Source: Fasciolopsis buskii
Lineage: Eukaryota > Platyhelminthes > Trematoda > Plagiorchiida > Fasciolidae
Assembly: GCA_008360955.1 (NCBI GenBank)
Contig: LUCM01010123.1
Span: forward strand, 179,333-243,332
Length of the DNA stretch: 64,000 nucleotides
Direction: 5' to 3'
Each line of letters starts with the position of its first letter. Position 1 is the first letter of the stretch. Below are positions 45,127 to 56,545 of the stretch, piece after piece. The notes below the pieces were generated by a model, which was not told the DNA's origin, did no database searches, and was given only the letters and a program-made list of their open reading frames with translations. A program made the translations under genes and the position numbers.

Positions 45127-47029
45127 AATTTTCACGTTTGTTTCTTTACTCCTTTTGTCCGTTCTGTAAGTGCCATCTGTTTGGATTGTTTTTGTGCACT
45201 GCGTTGTCTTGGTCCATTCTGTCCTGTTTTTTTTCAATTTGTGCACCACGTTCCGTCGTTCCCGACTAACAAAACCATGACACGTTTATTACGTGCGAGA
45301 CAAGTATGCTCATAGTAGCTCTCCCTGTCTTTTAACCATCCGCTTTCCATCGATCACTTGGGCCTTATCTTCTCTCCCCTAATAACAATTTTCTCACTGG
45401 TTCCTACCACATGCGGTCAAACTTCATCCGCTTTGCAACTCAGATGGCCTATCGTTTTTTGTCCTTATTATCGTCAATGATACAACCACTATTTTTGCTA
45501 ATTCAGATATTTACGTCTACGCCAGCCCTATCGTCATGTGTTACCTCAATCAACCTCGGCTCAGAATCGCACAGATTTGTTGGGTGTGTTAACTTATCAC
45601 CTGTTATTGTGAGTTGTTTTACTTGTAACTTAAAAAATTGTGATAAATTAATGTGAAAGCCATGTCTGCTACAGTAGCTGTCATGGTGTAAACTCGGTAT
45701 GTTTCGCTTCGCTTGAGTCTTCGAGATCGTCCATATTTTTTTGATTTTCACGATCACTGCAGCTGAGTCACTGGTTTTCGATTTTCCTTAAGTGGTAAAC
45801 GTACCACTGCATCATCATATCCTGACTGTCACAAGTAGGGAATGGGCCACATTTTTTCTGGAGTCATCAGTCGGTAAGGGACAAGATGTCCATGATACAT
45901 AGTATTTGTTTTTTGACAGTCACAGTTCTGTAGGGTAATGATAATTCGATACCCGGTGAGGGATATGTGCTCTGGAAAAGTAGTTCACATAGCTCGCTCG
46001 TCTTGCAGACGGTGAATGAATACTTAATACGCTGGTCTCTGCTGCATCCGCCCTGAATGAGCTATTCACTGCCAGCATTGAGATCTAGTGAGTAAAGCAT
46101 CATGTTTGTTTAATACAAACTATCTGTGGACCGTTTGAAGGCATCGTGCTATTTGTTTTCTGTCGGAAATAGCTAACAGTTGCATTTCATATCGAATTGT
46201 GATTTCACGCTGAGTACTAAAACAATCCTGTTAATTATTTCGTGCTCAGCGACAATTTTGGTATCTGTTTGACGCGAATCACAGTTTACGGAAAGGTCTG
46301 CCTCGACCAAACCCTTGGAGGGTAAAATGAATTTGTTCGATCTAGGTCATCTTGAATCAAGTTGCCCAACTTTTTTAGTTGGCTTTTCGTGTTTGAATGC
46401 TGTCAACAGCAGGCTTCCCATGCTATTATATTGTGAAAAACCGAATAATGATGCGGAATTAATAGAAGTAGCTATTCTAGTTCTGACTGAATTAGAGATC
46501 ACACGGACACATTCCTTTCATTTACGGTCATCGGCGTAGCTTGTATTCATTAGAATATCCTCATTTTATGGATGGTTTGTCCAAAATCTGTGTACACAAT
46601 TGGAAATGTTTGTTCTCTTTCCGAGTTCCAGACTTACCATCGGTGGACGTGTCAGTAAACAGTTTAAGGGATTACCGCCTTTAAAAGCGCATCATTCCCA
46701 CTTTGTCTGTTCAGAAGGAAAACCGATTTATCTCATTCATTACCGATGTTCTGATGATGATGGGCAGTGGTCGATAGGTCACAATCGATAAGCTTATACA
46801 ACCGCAGTACAGTTCAGTTTTACGACTCCTAGCTTTGCACCAACGCTCCCTAGTTTTATTTTCTACTTCGCAGAAACTGAGAGGAAAATCCGAAGACCAC
46901 TGAACATAAAGGATTATGGAGAAGCGAAAATATCGAGACTACAAGAACGCCACTGATTGCGGTATTTAGACATATCGCCCTAGATCTCCAGCCATCAACA
47001 ACCCCGACCCGGTAATCTAACTTGACTTA

Positions 47030-47265
47030 TTCAGGGCAAGGTTTTTACACCTTGTCGCCACGTCATTGGCCACCCACTTTGACCCATCTTCCAACCATTA
47101 CCTGCTTCATGGAACAGTGCATACCAGGACAAGCGATCTCCGGGCATGCGCAACACCTGTCCCAACCATTTCACATTGTTCCACTTCATTTCCTGTTCAG
47201 TTAACTTACTTCCTTGGCCAAACACCCAATGCCTAACTTCAGCATTCCTAATGAAATTCGTTAAT
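47030..47265 (-). pseudogene. LINE reverse transcriptase C-terminal fragment
   Basis: On the minus strand it encodes RNAEVRHWVFGQGSKL and then WLGQVLRMPGDRLSWYALF and AGNGWKMGQSGWPMTWRQGV. The WLGHVLRMP and GxxGWK..GG....W signature is the conserved C-terminal end of fluke LINE ORF2 proteins. It is homologous to the 3' coding part of the 38500-39428 copy. The fragment is short and without the catalytic core. Confidence 0.75.
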
Positions 47266-47709
47266 CATTTTTCGCTAATACTACGGGGGCATCGGTATAC
47301 AAATGCTGACAATCTTCGTACATCTGTCAAATCGTGGGTGTTTTCCGACAACGCAGGCACACTTAGGCGTAGACGCCCCATTGGCTCCCAACCACCTGGT
47401 GATATCGAGTCATGGTCGGACGGAAGACCAAATAACCCATATAATGAATGTGAAATCTAATCAAAGTAAATGGTCCGGTTTTCCAAACAAAGATAATTTA
47501 ATTACGTCTTATTGGAAGTTGATTAACAGAGTGGGTCAGCCAGTCGATTATTTGGGAAATCGACAGATATGCATGCATGCGTTATTTCCACAAATATATT
47601 GTTTTCACGAAATTGTTCATCATGTGGTGTCATCTCTCAACTCGCCATTAAGAAACTACCGAAGTACTGTATACATTGGTGGTTTAATATCATCTGGCTA
47701 AGTTCAACA

Positions 47710-47830
47710 AACTGTTTAGAGACTGCCTGTAACCTGACGGCTTAAGCATCCGATTCACAATCTGTGGCTCCGGGTTTGCGCCCCTTCCGGGCGCAGTGGA
47801 TATGCGCTGCTCATGATTCCTAACAAAGAT
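47710..47830 (+). repeat. tRNA-like SINE segment
   Basis: CTGACGGCTTAAGCATCCG then CTCCGGGTTTGCGCCCC resembles a diverged tRNA A-box and B-box pair. The following GGGCGCAGTGGATATGCGC, CTGCTCATGATTCC has a weaker relative near 49880. Confidence 0.4.
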
Positions 47831-49484
47831 GAAACGACTGTACAGTGGTTTAATGGGTTTTTAGTGGTGCGATAAACGTTTATGTCACACGGTGTATATT
47901 TCATCAAACCATTCCCAGCCATATCCAGCGCCATATTTTGGCATGAGTACGAGTAACTGAAAACGAGCTTGTTCACCACGTTGTGTTCTTTAGAACACGT
48001 CTTTTCCATGAACTGTCAGAGAAACTACGACTATGAGGAATCGAATAACGGTTTGGGACGGGAGCGTTGTTTAAACTGCTGTGTTCACCAATCGCCAGAT
48101 TTTTGCCGGGGAGGGGTGTAAGAGAACGAAGGCATGGTCAAATAATCCCAAGGTTAATTATCCGCTGGAATTCTGGCAACTGCCTTCGTAGAGCTCCCAT
48201 TGGAAGACCTTTAGTAACTGAATGTTGCATCCAAATTAGCTGAGAGATATTTGTGATTGTTAAGCTCTTAGTAATTTGTGAAAAAGTCTCAAAAGTAGCA
48301 GTGCAACAAATAACATCGAGCTGACTCCGATAGAACAGGTGTAGATGTCCCAATTACGTATGTTGATCGAAGTGACAGTCTGGTAAATAGCGATTTTTGA
48401 CATCTACCACAGAATGAAAACCAACACACGATTGACTATTTGTCATCGGCCGCAGTAAATTTTCAAATGGATTGTCGCCTCAAACTAAGGTCAAGTATCA
48501 ACAGTTTTTGACCAAATGTTTTGGTGCGGAGCCGTTATTTGCTTGTAAAGGGGATGATGTTAGTCTGGGTTCCAGTATCTGCTAAAAATTTTGCTGTGGT
48601 TTTACGGGTCGAAAATACGAAATCGACAAACGTGGTAGGACGCCCTGGCGACGGACGCAGTCAGCAGCCGGCTTGATCGCTTTGGAAATGTTTGTGATAG
48701 TAATTATAAGACAGTTATTCACCTGAAGCATACATGTTGCTGGGACGATCAAGTACTCGTAGGGTTTTGCTTCCGCTGATTTTTTTGGCAAAATAACCAT
48801 TTATGGTTGCAGTTAGTCCAGCAGAAATTTGAGTTCAAATAAGAGGCACTGGAGTAGATGGTGTAGTAACTCCAGCTTCCTTATTAGTCTTAGGCATTCT
48901 GTTGACAGCATCCGGCCGTTACTCAGAGGGAATCGTTGGATTATAAGACAGCAGAATTCCCGTGGTTGTTGGCGGAATATGCTTCGGTCATGGATACCGC
49001 CACTGTATAAAATCTTGTCAGTTGTTCATGTATCTTGGGAGTTGTGACGATTCACACCCACCAGCCAACCGCTTCGGCGACAAAAGGGGAAATGCATTGT
49101 ACGATGCAGGAGCACGTGAAAGATCGGGTGGAAGTTCAGTTGATACGGGACGCCCCTTCTACTTGATCACGTCACGATCGAAACAGAAATCCGGAATTTT
49201 CACGTTTGTGGGCATGTGTACTTCTAGTGAGATAGCACGAAAATCATGGAGAGTTATGTGGGAACATGAAATATCTCGATGTAATCTGCCTAAGTGAAGT
49301 GAACCACAATATCTCTGATCGGGCCCACCAGGTCTTAGTGGCTTTGTATTTCTCAGTCTCCTAAAATTTGGAGCCTGAGTGAGAAAGATAAGACCGCATC
49401 CAATCTCAAATCATCCGCAGTTCATTCTCGCACAGCCATCATGAATCATTTACACTTATGCACTTGAGTAACAACGAGGCTACA

Positions 49485-51350
49485 CCTTGACGCGGTGTGA
49501 CGGCTTGCGTGCCTCCATGATTCGACGAGCTATACACGATGGCTTATCCCAAACCGAAAATCCAATCATGCCTGGAAGGCCAATGAGTAGAGGCCTGATG
49601 AAGCAGTCGCCTGTTCAACCCAGTCGGGGATTGATATGAGTTAGCAGCTTAGTTGGAAAAACGATTGGAAGAATAATTGATCCAAGTAGATGAGCTTCCA
49701 CTCACCTATACCCCGCTGCCTTGCGGTCAGGTTCTTGTTAGAACCAAAGGCTTGGGTTCAGAACCCTAATCGTCCTTCTGCTTAGCGAATGGACTCCCTA
49801 GCAGAACCCGTCCATCAATCCCCGTTAGTTACACGCCTACAAACAATTTCATACTGCATCGGTCGTCGCGCAGGGTAATCAGGACCGCGCTGCTCATTGC
49901 ATCGAGCGCTGGTGGGGTGGGTAGTGATAAGTATGCTACTACTCAGAGTTCCCTCTCCTTTATTCAGCCTGTCTCTTCTGTCTCAAACCCAATCTGTTTG
50001 CCTCTTCTGCCTACCCATAGTATCTCCATTGATAACACGCCCGATACTCGCAACGGTTTATTGTCAAGTAGTGTAGTAAGTGGTTTTTATTCTGCTAGCT
50101 CACATTTTCTCAAGCTTCGTCAGTCTCTGAATCTCGGTTCCTTCAATGTGCGCACTTTCATGCGGGCTGGCCAACAGGCTTGTTTAGCTCTAACATTGGA
50201 CTCACCCTCGATTGATATCTGTTGTGTGAGTGAAACATGAATTCAGGATTCGAGTAGAGCAATCTAACTAACCGCGCCAACCTTCTCGTCAAGCTATTTC
50301 CTGCGCAATTCAGGAGACGAAGCAGCTCAGGCTGTGGACTAATGTGGTGTAGGAATAGTCTCAAGTGAGAAGGCTAAAGCACCTCATTTAGACTGGACCC
50401 CGGCTAACAGTCACTTGTGCACCGTGAGACTGCAGAGATCAGTCGGCGTCCGAAAGGACAGTAGTGTCAAGCGTAGTTCATTTGTCATCTCGGCATGCGC
50501 TCCAACAGACTGTAGCACTGACATGGAGAAAGACGAGTTGTACGTTGACCTCTTCACCGTTGTTTGGAAGAGCAAAGGGGCTGACATTGTAGTGGTGGCA
50601 GATGATTTTAATGCACAAGTTGGAAATGTCGGTGCATCGGAAGCCTGTGTTAGGTGGGCGGTGCACCTTGCCTGTACAACGAACAGACAACGGGGAAAGA
50701 TATCTCCAATTCTGTATAGAAGATAACCTATTCCTATCTAGTACGAATTTCCGACACGGTCCGCGTCGCACAGCAACATGGCGCTCTAACTCAACAGGAA
50801 CTCTGAGATCGATCGACCGTATTGCAAGTAGCTACCATTGGCGCCGTTCTGTCCAGAACTGTAGATCATACGGGACCAAGTACGTCGAATCAGACCATGT
50901 TTAATTTTGATGCGATTTTTGCTGCTGCTCAATGGCCATCGACGCAGGCCACAAACCCGATTGGCTGTCGAACGTTTGTCTGATTCGGCTGTTCGCAACA
51001 GCTGCGAACAGAAACTATCCGACGAACTGACAACTTCGACGAGCAGCAACGTAGACGACCAGTTGGGTAAAATCAAGCAGGCTATGCATTTGTCAGCAGA
51101 TTTCGCCCGTGGTCCTAGCGTTCATGAAAGACAATGAATCTCACAAGAATATTTGGGTTTAATGCAGCAAAAACACCAGCTGCTTATTTGTATGGAAGTC
51201 GATAACATGCGTCGGCAGTTGCAGCGTCAGTTGACAATAAGTCTTAAGAATGATCGCGGAAACTGGTGGGTTAAGGTAGCCGAGGCGATCAAAGTAGTGG
51301 GCGCTTCAGGTAACAGTCAAATACTGTAAAAGCTCATCAATATAAACGCA
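49485..51350 (+). pseudogene. LINE 5' half with degenerate APE-type endonuclease
   Basis: The 5' head (49485-49700) matches the one at 136-351. ORF2 begins near 50100 with SLNLGSFNVRTFMRAGQQA. It continues in shifted frames: VISACAPTDCS (50488), ADIVVVADDFNAQVG (about 50580), TDNGERYLQF (about 50688), LFLSSTNFR and YVESDHV (50893). This is the APE endonuclease order, with D.NAQ and SDH as core motifs. A linker (LAVERLSDSAVRNSCEQKL) and NDRGNWWVKVAEAIK follow up to about 51350. At least two frameshifts and internal stops are present, and the reverse transcriptase is absent. Confidence 0.8.
49705..49915 (+). repeat. tRNA-like SINE segment between LINE head and ORF
   Basis: GCGGTCAGGTTCTTGTTAGA and then GGCTTGGGTTCAGAACCC resemble a tRNA-derived head (B-box-like GGGTTCAGAACCC). 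The block GCGCTGCTCAT near 49890 recurs at 47803. It may be part of the LINE 5' region itself. Confidence 0.35.
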
Positions 51351-52789
51351 TGCTTATGCAAGTCTGCTTGTATGCGTACATGCATAATATTACCCATAGT
51401 TTAGAAGAAATTGCACGAGGCGTCGTTCAACATAAATGAAGGGCACTATGTACTTACAACAGCGAACGTTGCCTCCTAATCATCCTGCCGATTGCGTCCA
51501 CTTCTTAGCAACCATCTTTGCATTTTTTCCTCGGACGTTTTACTTTACACGCTGCTCGTATTCCTCGGGGTAATTTAGGCCCATAAACAGTGACATGAGC
51601 TTACGCGGCTTACCTGTCACCACTGTGTACAATTTTGTCCCCGCCAGCGGAATTCTTCTGTGTGCCTCCCTCGTGTTTGTCTTGCCACCAGCTGCCACAG
51701 TATTTCTCTGGCCCAATCACCGTGCATGTCTTCCGATACATTTTGCAAAAATAATGTCTGACTTCTTGCCATTTGTTTCATCTTTAAAGAATTAGTTAAG
51801 CATGTTGAAATCGCTTGTGTTTTTCACAAAGACACTCTACTGGACGTGTTCGGGGCAAAAGTAAGTGTGATGTCCAAGCAACAACGGTCTACAGCAGTGA
51901 TTCCGGTAAAGAAGATAGACGCTTGCTGACCATGTTATTTTTACTGCCCACTTTTGCTGCCGATTGTTTGTGCCAAGTTTACCGTTTTAATTGCCGGTAG
52001 CAGTTATCTCACTGGCACCCTCGGCAACTCTAATGTAATAGTCACTGCAAACAGGATTTACTCACATGGAACATTTGTGATTCGAACTAACCATGGGTGT
52101 CAATTTATAGTATCTAAGCCTAAAGGCCTCTGTGCAAAATACCATTATTAGTAGGAATGGTGCATCCTGTAAAACTGGAACTGCTGAGTTTATTATTCAG
52201 TCTCCTCATTGATGACCGTAGAACGCAACGCGACACGCCATCCAGTTCCGGTGGGTCATGAAACAGATGTGGGGTTTTTTTCAGTTGCTAGAACATTGTA
52301 CTAGGTCATTTCTCATTTTATGAAAGCAAGGGACTATCTGGGGATGTCAATTACAGTTGTGTGCTTAACCCAACGCTCTAAAACTGCTATCGCATCCAAT
52401 ACAAGTGGCCACAAGGTTTCCCCAGATAATCTTCGCACCTTGATAATCTCTCTCTAGCTATCAGACAGTACCCGTTAGAACACAATGGACGTTAACATAA
52501 CAAGTAGTCGACAATCTTATTTTCGCATTTCGCACCTAACCGGTAGATGGACAAAAGCATTAGCCGCTTTTTTAATACACGGCATGATAAAGGTCGTCTT
52601 CACCAGAGAGAACTGTATATCCCGATGTGCAGTCATTACGAAGAGTTGACCCACTTGCCTGATCGTACCCTAAGGTATCATATCCGCCATGACACTTGGA
52701 AGTGTAACAGGGACATTGTGCCCTTGCTAGTAGGCGTAGAATCTCTTCATGATGAAGCTTATGGTGTCCTCGACATTCAGGAGAAAACC
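51351..52789. other. No recognised feature
   Basis: No gene or repeat supported. A segment near 51834-51860 looks like an isolated exon (CACAAAG...AAAA|GTAAGT) but has no partners. Confidence 0.4.
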
Positions 52790-53190
52790 GATTGTTCTCC
52801 AATATCATTTTTCCTAAGATCTGCCTTTACATCTCAGATGGATCTTGTAACATTTGTTCGGTCGCGCTTTTTTCATGGCACATGAGATCTGCACGTTTTT
52901 GCTCGTGTCGGACTTTTAAGAGTCCTCGTTTCAAAACGTTTCGGTCACCCGGCACCTCCTAGCCGTGGGTTTCATTCTCGTGTATTGTCCTATCTTCTTT
53001 ACGTTGGTGCTACGATATATACAATGCAGTGCTAGAATCTTGCTGTTGATTCCAGTCTTCTCTATTCCATTGGGTGAGGGGACTTTGCCAGTCGCAGCGT
53101 CAGAATTTGAGAGAATGCATGTTCGGGGAGGCATTCCGACCGTCTTCTAACAGTTCGTTTCCCACTAAACGCTCCTGACGCCGGACCTCT
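52790..53190 (+). repeat. Dispersed repeat of about 400 bp, fullest copy
   Basis: The left half (52790-52945) is found inverted and diverged at 54715-54880. The right half (52970-53190) is found inverted at 56325-56545 with very high identity; for example TGCAGTGCTAGAATCTTGCT is shared exactly. Only here are both halves adjacent, so this is the fullest copy in the window. It has no coding potential that I recognise; the similar short frames in the copies only reflect DNA similarity. Confidence 0.7.
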
Positions 53191-54714
53191 TCTAGGAACT
53201 CAATTTAAAGCTCCCCGAAGTCAGATTGTTCGCACACTTTACAAGAGACGCAGACGAGAACACGGAGGACAAAGGCTGAAATTGGAATACAGTAGTTGCG
53301 AAGTTTTACGAAGTAGAGTTAGATTATCTACAAAAGCTAACTACCTTCTTCTTGCGCAAGTTCAATAACTTTAAGTATAAAAGCTGACTGGCTAACCACG
53401 TCATTCCAGGTCTTCGAGGTTTGGCTTTAGAAAATAAACACGAAATGTACTTCTGTGACAGCATACTGATGTCATTAACAATGGATAGAACCTTTCATAT
53501 TTGAAAAATGTTAATAAAATGTGCTTTCTGAACTGTTCACGAAGCAAAACAACATTACCCATACCGATTCACACTCTACGCACGACTGTGACTGCGCATT
53601 GCACCTGGTGTGATCAGTGTTCAATTAGTGCGTAGCCGAAATGGATTCTCGAATCCACAACAAAATTAATTCGTAAATTCTGAGATAATGAAGTGTAAAG
53701 CTAATGAATATTCAAGCACAAGCAAACCTCAAATATGTGCTCACAAAGACTCAAAAGGAGAGCCGTTGTCACTGTATAGAAATAAGGGCGTGGTCCTCGC
53801 GGTCCCCAGAACAGTGGGATATGCCGACCGCAGGACAACGCCCTGCTGTGGTGGTGCACACACGTCACAATTTGTATTAAACAACAAATAAAGAAAACCA
53901 GCTTGGGCCGAAACCCAGCAGCCGTGTTGGCTATCATTTACCCTTAAAAAGCCTAATCCCATATGGAAGCTGACAACTTGCTCTTTTCGTCAGTGATTGT
54001 CAATGATGTGTAGTGAGTGCGAGCAAATCAACTCAAAATTACGTGAAAATATGTCTAGGATTGAGCACCAAATTCGTTTGAACCCCTGTCATCCCATGAA
54101 TTCCAATAACGATGATGTTTTCCGGAGGATATTCTTTAGATATTTTTCTCACTGCCCACCAAAATACCTTTAAACTAATCACGGCAAACGTTCAAAATTG
54201 GGTGCATGTTCGCCCCTAACTATCTAATTTCTGCAGCCACTGCACTGCTCTATTATCAACTGTTAGCATAGCCCGCCTATAAATCACTCCCGTCGAATCC
54301 GTTTTTTCATCCTTCTCCCAACCCCTGTTTGGTGCTCGGTAAAACCATCAAAATGCACAGTTGCTGGAACGAGAGCAGGAGAAATCGGGTCGCGGGAACG
54401 AATGTCACAGTAATCTTGGCGTATGTGCATATCTTCCTGTGTGAAATCACGACACAGATGCAAGAAGAAGCGACATATCTTACGGTCGAAAAACGGTAAA
54501 CGTGGATTACCCGGGATTTAGGTTGACAGAATAAAGGTTCGGGGTGTCAAACTATGGCACCGGCTTTTTTGGGTATCACATTCGTTGAGGAAAGTATGGA
54601 CACCAGACCCGGGAGTAAGTTTTTGTGAAGCAAAGTTACTCGATTCATCTTTCAGTGACACGCGTGATATTAATCGGCGTCTGATCGCCGAAAACGATAT
54701 GATATCCAGTTGTA
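53191..54714. other. No recognised feature
   Basis: Between two copies of the dispersed repeat. No gene motif seen in any frame. Confidence 0.4.
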
Positions 54715-54880
54715 AAATACGTTGAAAGGAAGGGTCTTAAAAAGTCCAACACGCGGGAAAACGTGCGGACCTCGTATGCAATGAAACAAACGCGACGGAA
54801 CAAGAGTTACAAGATTCATGTAAGCCGTAAATGTAGATCTTAGGGAGAATGATATTCGGTAATAATTGATTTTCTTCAAA
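54715..54880 (-). repeat. Dispersed repeat, left-half copy, inverted
   Basis: On the minus strand it reads CCTAAGATCTACATTTACGG, ATCTTGTAACTCTTGTTC, GTCCGCACGTTTTCCCGCG and GTTGGACTTTTTAAGA. It parallels 52810-52930 block by block at roughly 75-80% identity by eye. Confidence 0.6.
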
Positions 54881-56324
54881 ATATCAATGCTCCCACAGTT
54901 TTGTTTGTTTTAAAGCATCACGACACGGCCTGCCCCAAACGGTCTTCCACTATCTGCGCCTTCTCATCGGTGCTGCAGATATGGGACGTGTACTCGCAGC
55001 CACTTTCTCCAAAATACCCTGGCTAAGGAATTGGCTTGCTTCCATCCTCAATTATATATCCCGCGACGATAAATAGTCCACGAAACCACTACAGGAGCCC
55101 AGTGCTCACAATCATGAAGTCAAAGTCACATTGGTGAGGTTGCCTGAAAATACCGGTACTAATGGGTGGTTGTTTATTATGCCTTCCACTTCAGTTAACA
55201 CTCCGCCATTTTTGCACGGTGCATAGCACGCAATTTCCCTACGTGGTCCCTTACTGCTTATGTCACAGGAGCAAATCCACCGCGTGGTGTTGGGTTGGCT
55301 AGATCACTGGATGTTTTTCGCCAAAGCTCAGATGGAACTTTATCAGTCTACCCCCCACTTCTTGCAAACCTGCGACGGATTTTGGATGCAGTTTGAATAA
55401 GCAACCAACCGTCGGTACTTGCCTCATCCCTTCCACTTTTCCGCATGCATAAACCAAAGCTCTCGGATGGCAATCTTCAGATGGGGTCAAGCTCTAGTGA
55501 TGGCAGCTCATCTAAAGTCATAGCGAGGATGTGCACGTTACCAAAAGACCAGACACCTTTTATTATTAGCAGCTGCCTTTCAAATCTTGAGCTTAGAACG
55601 AAAGGACACAGGTACGGTGACGATAACTGTCAGTGGCAACGCTGATACCCAGCGCCAGCTCCTGTAGGTTTCTGAACTCGCTCAACGGCCAGTGACTTCT
55701 GGGAAAGCTGAAAAATTCAGAGCTGCTAACTCATGTTTCCAGTGGCTGCAGTTTTGTCACTTCCAAGAGGTATAGGTCAGCTGGGACGTTGGCTGATTTC
55801 ACATGCCTTTGCTGTTCAGTAATTGTCTCATTGCGTATAATTATTAGCTTGTTCGCGATAGCAATGTTAAAGCGGCCTCTAACATTGTGGATGTTGTACG
55901 ATCGTTAAATCTGTCTAAATCGCTGCAGTCCAGCGGAAGGATTTCAAATATTCTCCGGTGCGCACCACATTCAAAGCCAAACCTGCCTGTACGTAAGTCC
56001 AGACGCGGGATCCATATTGACTTCCGGTGTGCGGCTCGTTCCTTAGCTATCAGTATCTCAACGTCGCAATGGTTGTCTCCTGTGATCCACCATTCACAAA
56101 CCACGTCCCGGTAGGCCGTTTCCGATGTGTTTGAAAACGCCTCCACATCGCCTTTCTGTTTTTTTTGAGAACAGGCACTGTGAAGCTTTCGTGCTCCTAA
56201 AGTCTCTTAGCAATGGTCACATTCTCTCATCAAGCTAAACTTTCATACAGTAATCTAATACAAGAAAACGAATATTGAATGGTGACAGAAGCTGCGGAGT
56301 CATGATAAGATTCCGTTACACAGT
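54881..56324. other. No recognised feature
   Basis: Several frames of about 100 codons overlap on both strands (for example 55844-56146). No motif or splice signal links them to a gene. Confidence 0.4.
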
Positions 56325-56545
56325 CCGCCGGTCGGGACTATTCAGTGGGAAACAAACTGTTAGAAGACGGTCGGAATGCCTCCCCGAACATGCATTCTCT
56401 CAAATTCTGACGCTGCGACTGGCAAAGTCCCCTCACCCAATGGAATAGAGAAGACTGGAATCAACAGCAAGATTCTAGCACTGCATTGTATATATCGTAG
56501 CGCCGACGTAAAGATAGGACAATACGCGAGAATACAAACCACGGC
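56325..56545 (-). repeat. Dispersed repeat, right-half copy, inverted
   Basis: Reverse complement of 52970-53190, near-identical from 56349 to about 56515, with one 3-base indel near 53000/56510. Similarity fades at both ends. Confidence 0.75.

Larger units (their letters stand above)
45127..49484. other. Gene-poor region downstream of NTMT1-like gene
   Basis: No host gene recognised. It contains a minus-strand LINE fragment (47030-47265) and a SINE-like segment (47710-47830). The 132-codon frame at 47303-47701 (+) has no recognisable motifs. Confidence 0.5.

Noticed and set aside
51834..51860. Isolated exon-like segment with acceptor and GTAAGT donor
   Set aside because: No partner exon or protein family is visible, and such pairs occur by chance.
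53688..53962. Overlapping 67-78 codon frames on both strands
   Set aside because: No motif, no splice context and no similarity to each other beyond complementarity.
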